In this document: positions 1 through 8,203 of the stretch, one piece after another
How the letters are laid out: each line of letters begins with the position of its first letter
How positions within the stretch are numbered: the first letter of the stretch is position 1
Virus record (IMG/VR): IMGVR_UViG_3300042565_001545
Location: 1 to 37,093 of that record
DNA length: 37,093 nt
Direction: 5' to 3' (one strand)
From: a virus
Notes under the pieces: model-generated
What the model was told of the DNA's origin: nothing
The model's database searches: none
The model's input: only the letters and a program-made list of their open reading frames with translations
Position numbers and translations under genes: made by a program

Positions 1-1278
1 TTGGTGCTCGTAGAACCCGCCGGGATTCCACCGATTCCATGGTTGGATGTAGTGTGGGGTATTGGTCAACTTGAACCCCATGTGGAAACTCGTTTTGTCT
101 CCGTACCAAACTCCCCGTTCGCCCCCGTTAAATCCCTCCCAGTAGTCAGCACGGTCTGCAAAGTGCTTCACGATCTTGAGGGCCTTGGCTCCTCTCCGTT
201 TGTCGATCAACATCTGACCAGTTTCAATATCGTTGATCCTGTCCTTGCGGTTTGACCCGACACGGATCCACTGGTCTTCGATTATGCGACCGTGGTAGTC
301 ATTGACATGTGGGTTGTCCATCCAAAACAGGGCTGCGTGTTGTTTGAAAGTCTCACTGTCGAACAGATACGTTGGGTCTTTGGCAACGATGTTGTCGGCA
401 TCGAGGTGGAGGATCTGCTGATACTCGCTTTGGAGGATCGCGTTGATCTTGATCTGCCATCCGTGGACGCATCGCATGCCTGTGGTATCAACGACGTGGC
501 AGGTTGCCGCGACCCGCCGAGCATGGAGTTCACAGAACTCGATTTCTTCCATCTCACCTGGTAAGAACCAGAACTGAATGGGTAGGGTGCATCCATACGA
601 TCGGAGAACCCAAGCTGCCGCGTAGGCTCCCCAGAAATAGTATTGGGGAGCGTTCCTGTCGTAGATCGTGCAACGCCCACCTGCAGGGATGAGGATAGCT
701 CGGGAGGTTGGGTCCAACTTTGGCTCCACGACCGGCTCACCCAAGACACCTCGGAGCATCTCTCGATGGTACTCGACCACGTTAGGCCAGTCCCTCCACC
801 CGTTCGGCCAACCATGTGCCGGGGAGTGTAGGCGGACGGATAGCTCAGCCTGGCTTAGATGCTTATGTGGGGCGGACTCGGCCATGTTGATCGCTTCTAA
901 GACAAGGTTTCTGAGTTGTCGTTTCCCCTCGAGTTTCCCGATGAAGGGAATCCGGAGTGCCATCCGAACTACAGTGGACACGGATGGGTTTGTCGAGGCC
1001 TCTTCAAGCAGGTGGTCAACGATCTCTTCTATATGCTCACGACAACCGTCGACACCCCAGACGTTCATCCGATCGATCCACTCCTGACATTTGCACGACG
1101 CCATCTTGGCCCCGTGTCTCTCCTTGAGGAGGTCATGCAGAGTGTTCCCTGGAAACCGTTGGGGCCCCAGTCGTATCGACTCTCCTCGGGACTTCGCAGC
1201 GTCAATGACCTTCTGGGCTCGACGACCGAAGGGGGTGTCGTTGTCTATCTCAATCTGCCACTGTTCTGGGATTCTCAT
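1..1278 (-). CDS. GT71-like (Mnn1-type) glycosyltransferase, incomplete at the left edge
   Basis: An open frame of 426 codons runs off the window at base 1 with no stop. Residues 290-310 read ILHLDADNIVAKDP, the DxD-type metal and nucleotide-sugar site of alpha-mannosyltransferase-like (GT71, Mnn1) enzymes. It is followed by a FWMDNP segment, ETGQMLIDK near 352 and GDKTSF near 393, all typical of that family. The N-terminal part is separate and carries a Cys-x-Cys...MNVWGVDGC motif (about 62-79). I did not recognise a named domain for it. The ATG at 1278 is the first start after an in-frame stop and lies inside the end of the 54-residue ORF, so translation is probably coupled. The gene sits last in the virion block, next to a Ser-Gly-rich tail protein, so a virion or host-surface glycan is a reasonable substrate guess. 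The family call is fairly secure; the sugar and acceptor are unknown. Confidence 0.75.
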   Translation of the reverse strand, partial: MRIPEQWQIEIDNDTPFGRRAQKVIDAAKSRGESIRLGPQRFPGNTLHDLLKERHGAKMASCKCQEWIDRMNVWGVDGCREHIEEIVDHLLEEASTNPSVSTVVRMALRIPFIGKLEGKRQLRNLVLEAINMAESAPHKHLSQAELSVRLHSPAHGWPNGWRDWPNVVEYHREMLRGVLGEPVVEPKLDPTSRAILIPAGGRCTIYDRNAPQYYFWGAYAAAWVLRSYGCTLPIQFWFLPGEMEEIEFCELHARRVAATCHVVDTTGMRCVHGWQIKINAILQSEYQQILHLDADNIVAKDPTYLFDSETFKQHAALFWMDNPHVNDYHGRIIEDQWIRVGSNRKDRINDIETGQMLIDKRRGAKALKIVKHFADRADYWEGFNGGERGVWYGDKTSFHMGFKLTNTPHYIQPWNRWNPGGFYEHQ

Positions 1279-1414
1279 CTGGGCTGTTCAATCCTATCTC
1301 TGAGAGGTATTCAACCTCACGGGCCTTGATGTCGGTAATGTCTGAGTGAATGACTACGTGTAGGCAGCAGGAAACAAGGATCGAAGCGAGCGTCGTACAA
1401 ATGACTTCTGTCAT
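1250..1414 (-). CDS. Small single-pass membrane protein (54 aa)
   Basis: The ORF encodes 54 residues. An N-terminal hydrophobic stretch, about residues 5-23 (ICTTLASILVSCCLHVV), is followed by a charged tail containing DIKAREVEYL, the shape of a small phage membrane protein. Its ATG shares one base with the TGA stop of the cysteine-rich gene upstream (TGATG), which favours real, coupled translation. Its 3' end overlaps the start of the glycosyltransferase by 29 bases. No family is recognised. A lysis or membrane role is only a guess from topology. Confidence 0.55.
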   Translation of the reverse strand: MTEVICTTLASILVSCCLHVVIHSDITDIKAREVEYLSEIGLNSPDENPRTVAD

Positions 1415-1944
1415 CACGGTGTCTCATAAACTAGGATGGAAAAACATAGTGTGGGGTGAAGGACTGGCGGCAGCGGCGGCATGATCGATGCGATACAAGC
1501 CATCGCTGGATTCCAGCAGATCGTGCCTGTCAGCATAATGGGATCACAACTGACCCGAGTCAAGACTACGTTTGCGGGTGGAAGGACACTCAGCGGCCCT
1601 CCTGACCCTGCCCAATTCCACTCCAACAGCCAGCCCGCTCCGGCAGAACATTGGATGATGACGTGACTGTCGAATGTCCAAGTGCAACTTAACCCAGAGT
1701 CGTAGTAGCAGCAAAACGTACAGGTTCCTGTCACTCGACCGAGTCCCCACCGACCGTACTCAATCAAGGTCACAGTCGTGGACATTGTCCAACAACCGTA
1801 TGGAGAGTCTGTCGTGATCTCCACGGTCAGGGAGGACGGCATCGGGTTTTCACCGGGAGCACCTGTGCAAGTCCCCGGCTGCAACGCACTGATGTATGGA
1901 TTACATCTCTCAGTGCAGCATGTAGTTCCACAACAGCATGACAT
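1414..1944 (-). CDS. Cysteine-rich virion-associated protein (176 aa)
   Basis: The product opens with MSCCCGTTCCTERC and has about 20 cysteines in 176 residues, with many Trp, Thr and Gly and a Pro-rich C-terminus. The start at 1944 is preferred over an upstream in-frame start at 1995 because it shares one base with the stop of the Ser-Gly protein (TAATG) and has a GGAGCGG site upstream. The composition suggests an extracellular, disulfide- or metal-stabilised part, such as a tail fibre or tip accessory. I recognise no family. Its position between tail genes and the glycosyltransferase supports a virion role. Confidence 0.65.
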   Translation of the reverse strand: MSCCCGTTCCTERCNPYISALQPGTCTGAPGENPMPSSLTVEITTDSPYGCWTMSTTVTLIEYGRWGLGRVTGTCTFCCYYDSGLSCTWTFDSHVIIQCSAGAGWLLEWNWAGSGGPLSVLPPANVVLTRVSCDPIMLTGTICWNPAMACIASIMPPLPPVLHPTLCFSILVYETP

Positions 1945-2924
1945 TACGATCCGCTCCCTGATCCGCTCCCGGAGGTTGGACAAGGATCCAAACAATCGGT
2001 CAATGCCCCTCCAAAGAACCAGATGCGGTTGTATCTTGTAAACTGAATGACGTTAGTGACTGGGCAGCACTCCACCTCCGCTGGGATCTCGGCAACGCAT
2101 CGAGACCGTTTGCCAAACAGCACGACCCATCCCGTCCAGTCAGAACTTCCTGATCCACTGCCCGAACCTGATCCACTGCCTGACCCGGAACTGCAGACTG
2201 ACCATTTCGCGAGGCCGACCTTCCCCGCTTTATACCCGGCAGGGACCAAGGCATTCACACTCCCTATCTCCGTACACAGGTCAAACTCCATGTCGATGAA
2301 TGTCGTATCTCCTGACCCACTGCCCGAACCAGACCCTAACCAGGACCCTTCTGGTTCTGGTTCTGCTCCGGACCCTGACCCGGATCCAGACCCTGAGCAG
2401 TTTGATGTGCCGCACATGACCGCCGTGAAAGTTGCAAGGTCTGCAGTGCTGTAGAGCGAGATGGGAAGGATGCAGTCATCTTGGCCTGAGTCCTGCCCAA
2501 GTACGCCAAACGCGAACTCAGCAGATCCTCCTGCCCCTCCCCCGACCTGAACGACTGAGGCTACCCCGTCGACAGGCTGGTGCATCACGTAAAACCCGGT
2601 GCCCGCTGTTGACATGGCCCAAGAGCCAGACACAGGTCCGACCTGTGTACCGACTGCAGGAGACCCGTCCACCTTAGCGAGTTGGGGACGGCTCCACAGA
2701 AGGCTCTCACCCTTCTTGGTGCTGACTACCGCTGCCGCTCCATTCGCGAAGAACAATCCTGCAGTGTCATTGGGTTTTGAGGCTTGACTGTACCCCGTCG
2801 CATAGTTGGTACGCAGTTGCACGACACCGTACGCAGGGATCGTTTCGCCTGAGACGTTGACCCACCGCAGTGTGTCTTCCATCGCCGCGGTAGTTCGGTG
2901 AGGGCCTGAAGTACGGTCAGTCAT
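1944..2924 (-). CDS. Tail-associated protein with cysteine-led (Ser-Gly)n tracts (326 aa)
   Basis: Residues 1-170 form an ordinary Gly/Ala/Val-rich beta-type region (WVNVSGETIPAYGVVQL near the start). The rest alternates short ordered segments with Ser-Gly tracts: one about residues 176-185, one after SWLG, a long one after WSVCS, and one that forms the C-terminus. Three tracts follow directly after a cysteine or Cys-Pro. Such tracts look like flexible linkers or O-glycosylation acceptors. The start overlaps the end of the 550-residue gene by 8 bases. The location after the tail-tip-like proteins suggests a tail fibre or distal tail component. The repeats are coded with mixed Ser and Gly codons, so they are not a simple recent DNA slippage product. 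Confidence 0.75.
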   Translation of the reverse strand: MTDRTSGPHRTTAAMEDTLRWVNVSGETIPAYGVVQLRTNYATGYSQASKPNDTAGLFFANGAAAVVSTKKGESLLWSRPQLAKVDGSPAVGTQVGPVSGSWAMSTAGTGFYVMHQPVDGVASVVQVGGGAGGSAEFAFGVLGQDSGQDDCILPISLYSTADLATFTAVMCGTSNCSGSGSGSGSGAEPEPEGSWLGSGSGSGSGDTTFIDMEFDLCTEIGSVNALVPAGYKAGKVGLAKWSVCSSGSGSGSGSGSGSGSSDWTGWVVLFGKRSRCVAEIPAEVECCPVTNVIQFTRYNRIWFFGGALTDCLDPCPTSGSGSGSGS

Positions 2925-4569
2925 CTGCGTACTCCTTCTTCGCTAGTTTCTTGGCCTGCCTCAAGATACTCACCTTCGATGATGTAGCCCTAAGATGTGC
3001 GACCCTCTGTGCCCTTGAGGGAACGCCCTTGTCGAACTCAAAATGCCGAGCGGCCTCTGTGCGGTTAACCGCAGCCCCAAGATTCCCGGCGGTGAGAGTG
3101 TGCTTGACTTGCAGTATTGCACCGTCGCACCTGAGTGTCAACACCGGCTCGTGATAAACCTTGAACTGGCTGGCTGTCGTTGCATAAGATGCCGCAACTG
3201 CGGTAGCCCACGCATCTCCCAGAGCGATGAGAGCCGCCTGGTTTGTGGTCGTCGACGTAACAACGTGGCTGCTGTTGTACCCGAAGATAGACTCCGCTGC
3301 CTGCTCATGCTTGATCGTGTGATACCCTGTGCCGGTAGGAACAACCTCCACGTCATACTCGTAGTGGTTCCATGCAAAGTTGGTCTGGTTGCGAGCCCCG
3401 ATTGTACACTCCAACCAAAGGTCTGCGGCTTTGTACTCGGAGGAGACCATCCGCCAGATAGGCTTGCTGAAGATTATGATGCCGTTCTCACCGTCGAAGT
3501 GCATGGCCCGGCCCGTGACCCGGTCTCCTATTGCGGTGTCTGCTCCGCCAGGGATCGGTGGCTGACCGGTCTCATCCTCCAACCGATGGTACTGGCCGTA
3601 TACTTTAAAGGGAGTGCGTGACTCGTCCGCCCGGATGGCTTCGGTCTCAAGCAGCCGATTCTGCAGGGGCAGGATGTCTGTCAAACCGCTTAGGGCTCCA
3701 GACCCGTCTGGTGGATTCCAAGTCTCGTCTGCGAAACCCATGACCCGGTACGCTCGTCGGACATAGCCAACCGCTTCGATCTTTTGCTCTTCTGTGAGTC
3801 CATCAACAGCGTCGGGCAAAGAGTATGGAGGAATAGCTTCCCACCCCGCGGCGGGCTTGTACGACAGGCTGTCGATCGCTTTCCAAGTCCCGTCTGTATC
3901 GAGCCCTATCGCCTCCAACTTCAGTCGCACTTGAGCGACTGAGTTAGCGAAGCAGTTGCGTACGTACCGAGGCACGGTCTTAGCATCGATTGTGTCTGAG
4001 GAGATGAACTGCCCCGTCGAAGACAGGGCTGCTCCTGTGCCAAGCTTAACGACAGTGACTGCGTCTGAGCCGAACCCCAACGCCACAGAGTATCCATGCT
4101 CCTCGAAGAGAGTCTGTGCCGCCTCAATGACTGACTCGCACTCCCAGGATACTGGTGGGTAAATTGTCGTGGGCAAGGCCGATACGTCCGCACCGCCCTC
4201 TCCCAAGGCTGTCATGAGCAGAGCCCCGAGTTGTCTCAAGGTCCTCTGCTTGCCCATCACAAACTGGCCTGCTCGGATCAGGTTGTACTCTCCGCTGATG
4301 GGGGCTGCTAGCCTCCAATACTCTCGCCGGTCGAGCACTTTGAGTTGAACAAACTTACCGTCCGGTGTGACTTTGAGCGAGCCCAAGTCCACGACGCAGT
4401 TGGGCAACGTAATCGTGGTCGCCTCCCACGTCATTGTGATCGTACCTACAGCAGGCAGGTCAGGAACCTGTGGGTTGCACCGTAGCATTGCCACGTCAGG
4501 CTGGAACCCCAGCGTTTGGCTGTAGATAAGCTCAACCGGGTATGAGATGTTGGGCATTGACCATGTCAT
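2917..4569 (-). CDS. Putative tail-tip or baseplate hub-like protein (550 aa)
   Basis: This is a 550-residue protein in the tail region. The N-terminal part (LKVTPDGKFVQLKVLDRREYW, described here by its start near residue 64) resembles the beta-rich opening of phage hub or late-control-D type proteins, with a long middle region and a basic C-terminus ending KKLAKKEYADD. No catalytic motif is visible. It overlaps the upstream 253-residue gene by four bases (ATGA), showing coupled translation. The assignment to a hub role is from position and general appearance, not from a diagnostic motif. It could equally be another large tail structural protein. Confidence 0.6.
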   Translation of the reverse strand: MTWSMPNISYPVELIYSQTLGFQPDVAMLRCNPQVPDLPAVGTITMTWEATTITLPNCVVDLGSLKVTPDGKFVQLKVLDRREYWRLAAPISGEYNLIRAGQFVMGKQRTLRQLGALLMTALGEGGADVSALPTTIYPPVSWECESVIEAAQTLFEEHGYSVALGFGSDAVTVVKLGTGAALSSTGQFISSDTIDAKTVPRYVRNCFANSVAQVRLKLEAIGLDTDGTWKAIDSLSYKPAAGWEAIPPYSLPDAVDGLTEEQKIEAVGYVRRAYRVMGFADETWNPPDGSGALSGLTDILPLQNRLLETEAIRADESRTPFKVYGQYHRLEDETGQPPIPGGADTAIGDRVTGRAMHFDGENGIIIFSKPIWRMVSSEYKAADLWLECTIGARNQTNFAWNHYEYDVEVVPTGTGYHTIKHEQAAESIFGYNSSHVVTSTTTNQAALIALGDAWATAVAASYATTASQFKVYHEPVLTLRCDGAILQVKHTLTAGNLGAAVNRTEAARHFEFDKGVPSRAQRVAHLRATSSKVSILRQAKKLAKKEYADD

Positions 4570-5327
4570 GAGTTCACGCTGGGCAGCATAAAGGCATTGA
4601 ATCCCTGGCTCGTGGTAGCTTCCATGAAGTACTTCCAGGATGTCGCGAACATCTCCGCACCTCCAACGACTATGTCTTTGGCTGTCTCGAAGGTATATAC
4701 CCGCATCTCTCCATGTTCAATGGATGGGTACAGTGGGTCCGCGGGTGGTTCAAAGTCCTGCCGCCCCACGTTCTCCCCTTCCTGCACATACCAGAAGGAT
4801 GTTGCTGTCTGGAGGATCTGGGCCTGAGGTTCTCCCGTCTGCTGAGGGCTGTACCTCCAGAGGGGGCCTCCTGTGCCCTTGACCGTGACTCGTTCGTTCC
4901 AGGAGTAGAGGCCGCTGCCTACCCGGATCTCCGCCCGCAGGACAAGGAAGTACGTGCGTCGGTTGAGGTACTCAATGCGTCCTGTCCAAGGGCCGTTCAT
5001 GAACGAAGGGGGGACTGCGACCTTGGTCCCACCAAAAGTCTCGCTGTTGCTTACAACGTGGCGGGTAGGGGTAGTCCCGTCGTCATGGTACAACCCAAAA
5101 TCCATGTAGTCGACATTGTATGCGTCAGTGAGGTCCTGCAGAGCCGAGGTTAGGTTGGCCTTGGTCACCTCTGGATTGGGGTCGTCCGCGACCTGCTTCA
5201 CGCCAATGATCGTATACTCAATCATATCGCCCATGCGACGATTGAACTTATCGAAGATGCCCTGCACGGAAGTGCGGACCATCACCTCGTCTTGATCATG
5301 TGTGTAACTGCCATACTTGAACTTCAT
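4566..5327 (-). CDS. Putative distal tail or tail-tip structural protein (253 aa)
   Basis: The protein begins MKFKYGSYTHDQDEVMV and contains the segment YLNRRTYFLVLRAEI near the middle, with many aromatic residues and alternating hydrophobic residues consistent with beta structure. It lies between the Gln/Ala-rich 234-residue gene and the large tail-tip-like gene and overlaps both by four bases, so the three are probably translated together. I recognise no named family. A structural tail role follows from context only. Confidence 0.65.
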   Translation of the reverse strand: MKFKYGSYTHDQDEVMVRTSVQGIFDKFNRRMGDMIEYTIIGVKQVADDPNPEVTKANLTSALQDLTDAYNVDYMDFGLYHDDGTTPTRHVVSNSETFGGTKVAVPPSFMNGPWTGRIEYLNRRTYFLVLRAEIRVGSGLYSWNERVTVKGTGGPLWRYSPQQTGEPQAQILQTATSFWYVQEGENVGRQDFEPPADPLYPSIEHGEMRVYTFETAKDIVVGGAEMFATSWKYFMEATTSQGFNAFMLPSVNS

Positions 5328-6028
5328 AGGTAGTACCTGTCCAGATCAGAAGAGGCTCCTTCGTTGCCTTGGTATGACCGTGCGACAAAGGCTTCAGTTG
5401 ACTCCAACTTCAGGTCATCCAGGTTCGCCCGGATCTCTCGGACCTTTGCCGGGTCCTGACGTGGGGGTAATTCTAACTGTTCGTCGACGGCAGAGAAAGC
5501 CTCTTTTGGATCGATTGGGAATGCGGGTGGTACTGAGATCGTGACCTGTGTCTTTGGGGTGGGGCTAGCGGCTCCTACGAGCGTCTCTCGCTGCTTCCGT
5601 TCGGCAGGCATCCCGGCAATCGCCTCCAGGATCTTCGGCGTTGCTACGCGGCCCATGAACGTCTCAGGCGACATCACCTTGACCTTCACGTCCATGTTCG
5701 GCATGCCGGTCTTAGGATCCGCTGTCGCCCCCACTGTCTGTTGAGCCTGCTGAGCCTGTGCAGACTGACCCGCTGCCCGGATCTGCTGAAGGGGATTCGC
5801 TGTCGGCCCCACCGCAGGCTGAGGAAACATAAACTTGCTTTGAACGCCAGGTACAGCTTGGGGCGGGCTTGCTTTCGCATCCGGTACCGCAGGCCCCGGC
5901 TGCACAACCCCCTCCTGTGCAACTCTTTCGATCGACACTCGGTCCAGCAGTTCCTTGGGCCTTGTCATCGGGGCGTCTTCGGCGGGGGCCTCGGCCAATA
6001 AACGGATCAAACCTTCGATCTCGATCAT
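5324..6028 (-). CDS. Pro/Gln/Ala-rich virion-region protein (234 aa), overprints the upstream gene
   Basis: The ORF starts MIEIEGLIRLLAEAPAEDAP and has a low-complexity middle rich in Pro, Gln and Ala (QSAQAQQAQQ), then a more regular C-terminal part (VKVKVMSPETFMGRVATPKI). The first 317 bases lie in a different frame inside the 3' end of the gene that starts at 6575. Third codon positions are G/C-rich in this frame within the overlap, which supports it as the main coding frame there. A stop lies just before the ATG at 6028, so this frame is not a continuation from far upstream. The position right after the tail tube-like gene is where tail-assembly chaperones usually sit, but no family is recognised. 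Confidence 0.65.
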   Translation of the reverse strand: MIEIEGLIRLLAEAPAEDAPMTRPKELLDRVSIERVAQEGVVQPGPAVPDAKASPPQAVPGVQSKFMFPQPAVGPTANPLQQIRAAGQSAQAQQAQQTVGATADPKTGMPNMDVKVKVMSPETFMGRVATPKILEAIAGMPAERKQRETLVGAASPTPKTQVTISVPPAFPIDPKEAFSAVDEQLELPPRQDPAKVREIRANLDDLKLESTEAFVARSYQGNEGASSDLDRYYL

Positions 6029-6575
6029 ACTCTACTATCCAATCAAGCAGGAGTTTATTCCGCTGGAAGATCAGGTCGTCTTTCAACGCATGGTCTTGTA
6101 CGTTCCTGTATGTCCAGTAATGGTTCCAAGTCTTAGCCCATCTCGGGTTAGACAGACCTAGCGGATCATTGTGGTGTCGCTTCAAACAACCTTGTGTTGT
6201 CTCACAAGGGACACTGATCCCGCCGGGAATCCTCTTCGGCTTTTCGTCCGGCCCGTACTGTACTTCACCAGTCAGATGGTCAACTGCGAACTGTTGGCAG
6301 TCACGGCAGTCGAGCATGCTCAGACCAGGGTTGTACAAGACATGCAACTGAACACTGTCGTTGAGGTCTTGAAAGTCCTGCTTCTCTTTGGCAACATCAT
6401 ACTCCGCGATGCACTGAAGCATCTCTGGGGTGGCTTGCTGCCGAAAGAAGCATTTGTCGAACAACAACATCCTGAGATGTTTGTGGTCCCTGATAGGGTC
6501 ATCATGTAGAAGTGGACGGCAAGGTTTGCCGTCCACATCAAAGGTGAATCCATCATCGAGTTCTGGGTCGATCAT
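5712..6575 (-). CDS. Tail-region protein (up to 287 aa) with an overprinted Cys/Gly/Ser-rich tail
   Basis: Residues 1-195 look like a normal folded protein (HLRMLLFDKCFFRQQATPEM; LDCRDCQQFAVDHLTGEV) with a CxxC pair near residue 90. The last 90 or so residues change to Arg-rich and then Cys/Gly/Ser-rich low complexity. That part coincides with the 317-base overlap with the 234-residue ORF in another frame. The start shares an ATGA overlap with the tail tube-like gene. Possible explanations are a real long protein, a ribosomal frameshift into the second frame (a +1 shift would be needed, unlike the usual -1 shift of tail chaperones), or a sequence error. The N-terminal two thirds are secure as coding. 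Confidence 0.6.
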   Translation of the reverse strand: MIDPELDDGFTFDVDGKPCRPLLHDDPIRDHKHLRMLLFDKCFFRQQATPEMLQCIAEYDVAKEKQDFQDLNDSVQLHVLYNPGLSMLDCRDCQQFAVDHLTGEVQYGPDEKPKRIPGGISVPCETTQGCLKRHHNDPLGLSNPRWAKTWNHYWTYRNVQDHALKDDLIFQRNKLLLDWIVEYDRDRRFDPFIGRGPRRRRPDDKAQGTAGPSVDRKSCTGGGCAAGACGTGCESKPAPSCTWRSKQVYVSSACGGADSESPSADPGSGSVCTGSAGSTDSGGDSGS

Positions 6576-7435
6576 GCGTTAGTCAATACAATGTTAAAGG
6601 CTTCGGTAGCGGACTGACGGTGAGCCTCCCAAGTCATAGGCAACCGGATCTCTTCCAGTGCCCCTTCGATTGAGGGAGACTCGGGGTTGAGGATTGCTTT
6701 CGGAATGTTGATCGTCATTGTGTCGGTGCCATTCGTGAGCACCAACTCCTGCTGGACCCCGGCGGCACTGTCTCGGGCATCCCAGTACACCGCGTGGTTC
6801 GCGGTTGTGTACGGAATGGAAGTAGCGAGCAACGTCTGCCGGGGGCCTGCCCCAACGTCGGTGACAGTGTAGCTGGAGTTCCATGACTGGACCAACTTGT
6901 TGTCGATGACAAAGGCGAACCTGTCGATGCCGTAAGCGACAGTGGCGATCTCGTATGTGGTGCCTGGGAACCCGAAGAGGTTGTCTACGGTGCCGTCCAC
7001 CCAAGAAGTTGCAGCGTCTTCGAGTTCGTCCTCCGCGATCCAGGTACACTCGGCGGAGACCGGCATCGTGCCCACCTGACCTCGAATGATCATGCGGGTC
7101 ATGCGGCAGTTCGTGTACTCATGAACGGCACCGACCTTATCGATGATGATTGGGATGGTGCTGACTGTTTGGTTTGCAGTATACGTCCCTGCACTATTGG
7201 TCATACCCGCCAGTGGCAGCAGTTCAACCAGGATGGGGTATGTGATGTCGTGGAAGGTAGTGAACTGAATCTTCCTCCGACCTACTGCAGTCCGCTGAAG
7301 TAGAGGGTCCCTGTTACCGCAGATAGCATCTGGGTTCTGGATACGCTCGAATGAACTCTGGTCAAGGAATTTCGCAAAGCAAAACTTCTTGCTGTTGATC
7401 ATCATCCGGGCATTGATTGGTACACTGATTGCCAT
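6572..7435 (-). CDS. Tail tube-like protein
   Basis: This 287-residue protein has the size and beta-rich pattern of phage major tail (tube) proteins. It starts MAISVPINARMM and contains paired stretches such as VSTIPIIIDKVGAVHEYTN and RMIIRGQVGTMPVSAECTW. It lies directly after the tail terminator-like gene and before the gap where chaperones usually occur, matching normal siphovirus order. The ATG at 7435 has an AGGT site upstream. The match to a tube family is inferred from pattern and position. A long tail would also need a tape measure, and none is visible in the window. Confidence 0.6.
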   Translation of the reverse strand: MAISVPINARMMINSKKFCFAKFLDQSSFERIQNPDAICGNRDPLLQRTAVGRRKIQFTTFHDITYPILVELLPLAGMTNSAGTYTANQTVSTIPIIIDKVGAVHEYTNCRMTRMIIRGQVGTMPVSAECTWIAEDELEDAATSWVDGTVDNLFGFPGTTYEIATVAYGIDRFAFVIDNKLVQSWNSSYTVTDVGAGPRQTLLATSIPYTTANHAVYWDARDSAAGVQQELVLTNGTDTMTINIPKAILNPESPSIEGALEEIRLPMTWEAHRQSATEAFNIVLTNA

Positions 7436-7443
7436 GACTAAAC

Positions 7444-7974
7444 CTATCTGTGGTGACGGACCATTACCTGGAATGTGAACATTGCGACTTGCTGTTCATG
7501 CCGAACCAGACTCTGGGCATCTGCGGGCAATCTCTTTAACGGATGTACTACGAAGGGATCATACTCTTCTGGATCAGCATCCTGCAAGAAGGGGTTTGGT
7601 ACGGTGGTGAACTTCAGCCGAATGATATTCATCCAGTTGGCGTAAGTCCTTGCCGGACCTTCATGTTGGTGAGGAGTGGAATCAATTATCTGTATGGCTA
7701 CTTTGTGGACCTCATCGTCCGCACAGTTGAGCCCGGCACCAAGGGTTGATTCGACTGGAAGGGGAGTGATAAGAATACCCGGCATGATCAGGTTCTGGAG
7801 ACCTTCTGTCGTGTTATTCCTCTCACTCCCCTCCAGCACTTTCCAGATACGAACTGCCTGAGGTATGACGGATCGTACCCGTTCACCTTGTGCCGCCACG
7901 AATTCACCGTTGGCGGCTGCGGTTTGGATGATGCGGTACGTGCGGTCAAGTATTGCCCAGTCAGGGTTCGCCAT
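7444..7974 (-). CDS. Tail terminator-like / head-tail completion protein (176 aa)
   Basis: The 176-residue product has the size and order of a tail terminator or completion protein. A central segment, VHKVAIQIIDS...RTYANWMNIIRLKF (about 88-123), resembles the conserved core of such small alpha/beta proteins. It follows the 80-residue gene with a 14-base overlap and precedes the tube-like gene by nine bases. The ATG at 7974 is inside the end of the upstream gene. The functional call rests mainly on gene order. Confidence 0.55.
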   Translation of the reverse strand: MANPDWAILDRTYRIIQTAAANGEFVAAQGERVRSVIPQAVRIWKVLEGSERNNTTEGLQNLIMPGILITPLPVESTLGAGLNCADDEVHKVAIQIIDSTPHQHEGPARTYANWMNIIRLKFTTVPNPFLQDADPEEYDPFVVHPLKRLPADAQSLVRHEQQVAMFTFQVMVRHHR

Positions 7975-8203
7975 CTGAATCGTCTTCTATGAGTTGGTAT
8001 TCCTGAAACATGACCTGCTTCGCAAAGTCGGCCAGACCGAGGCGGGGTAAAAAGTCTCCCCTCCAAAACACCTCGCTAGATCCTTGTTTCTCGGACATCA
8101 GCTTTGTGCCGGTAAACACTGCGGCATCGAACCTGCAGAGCAGTTCTTTGATCAGGTCGTCTGTTGACGCTAGCTCAAGATCCTGTCCCGACATAGCCGA
8201 CAT
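7961..8203 (-). CDS. Small head-tail region protein (80 aa)
   Basis: A short acidic protein with the core DLIKELLCRFDAAVF and GLADFAKQVMFQEY, a pattern I associate with small conserved phage proteins but cannot name. A longer in-frame extension to 8362 exists, but it overlaps the adaptor gene by nearly 190 bases. The ATG at 8203, or the one at 8194, sits just before the adaptor stop and gives a normal overlap. A hairpin with 8-bp arms at 8213-8234 lies immediately upstream of this start and could affect its translation. Confidence 0.65.
   Translation of the reverse strand: MSAMSGQDLELASTDDLIKELLCRFDAAVFTGTKLMSEKQGSSEVFWRGDFLPRLGLADFAKQVMFQEYQLIEDDSDGEP

Noticed and set aside
282-815. A 177-residue minus-strand frame
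   Set aside because: It lies in another frame of the glycosyltransferase gene, is Ser/Thr/Arg-rich and lacks a protein-like pattern.
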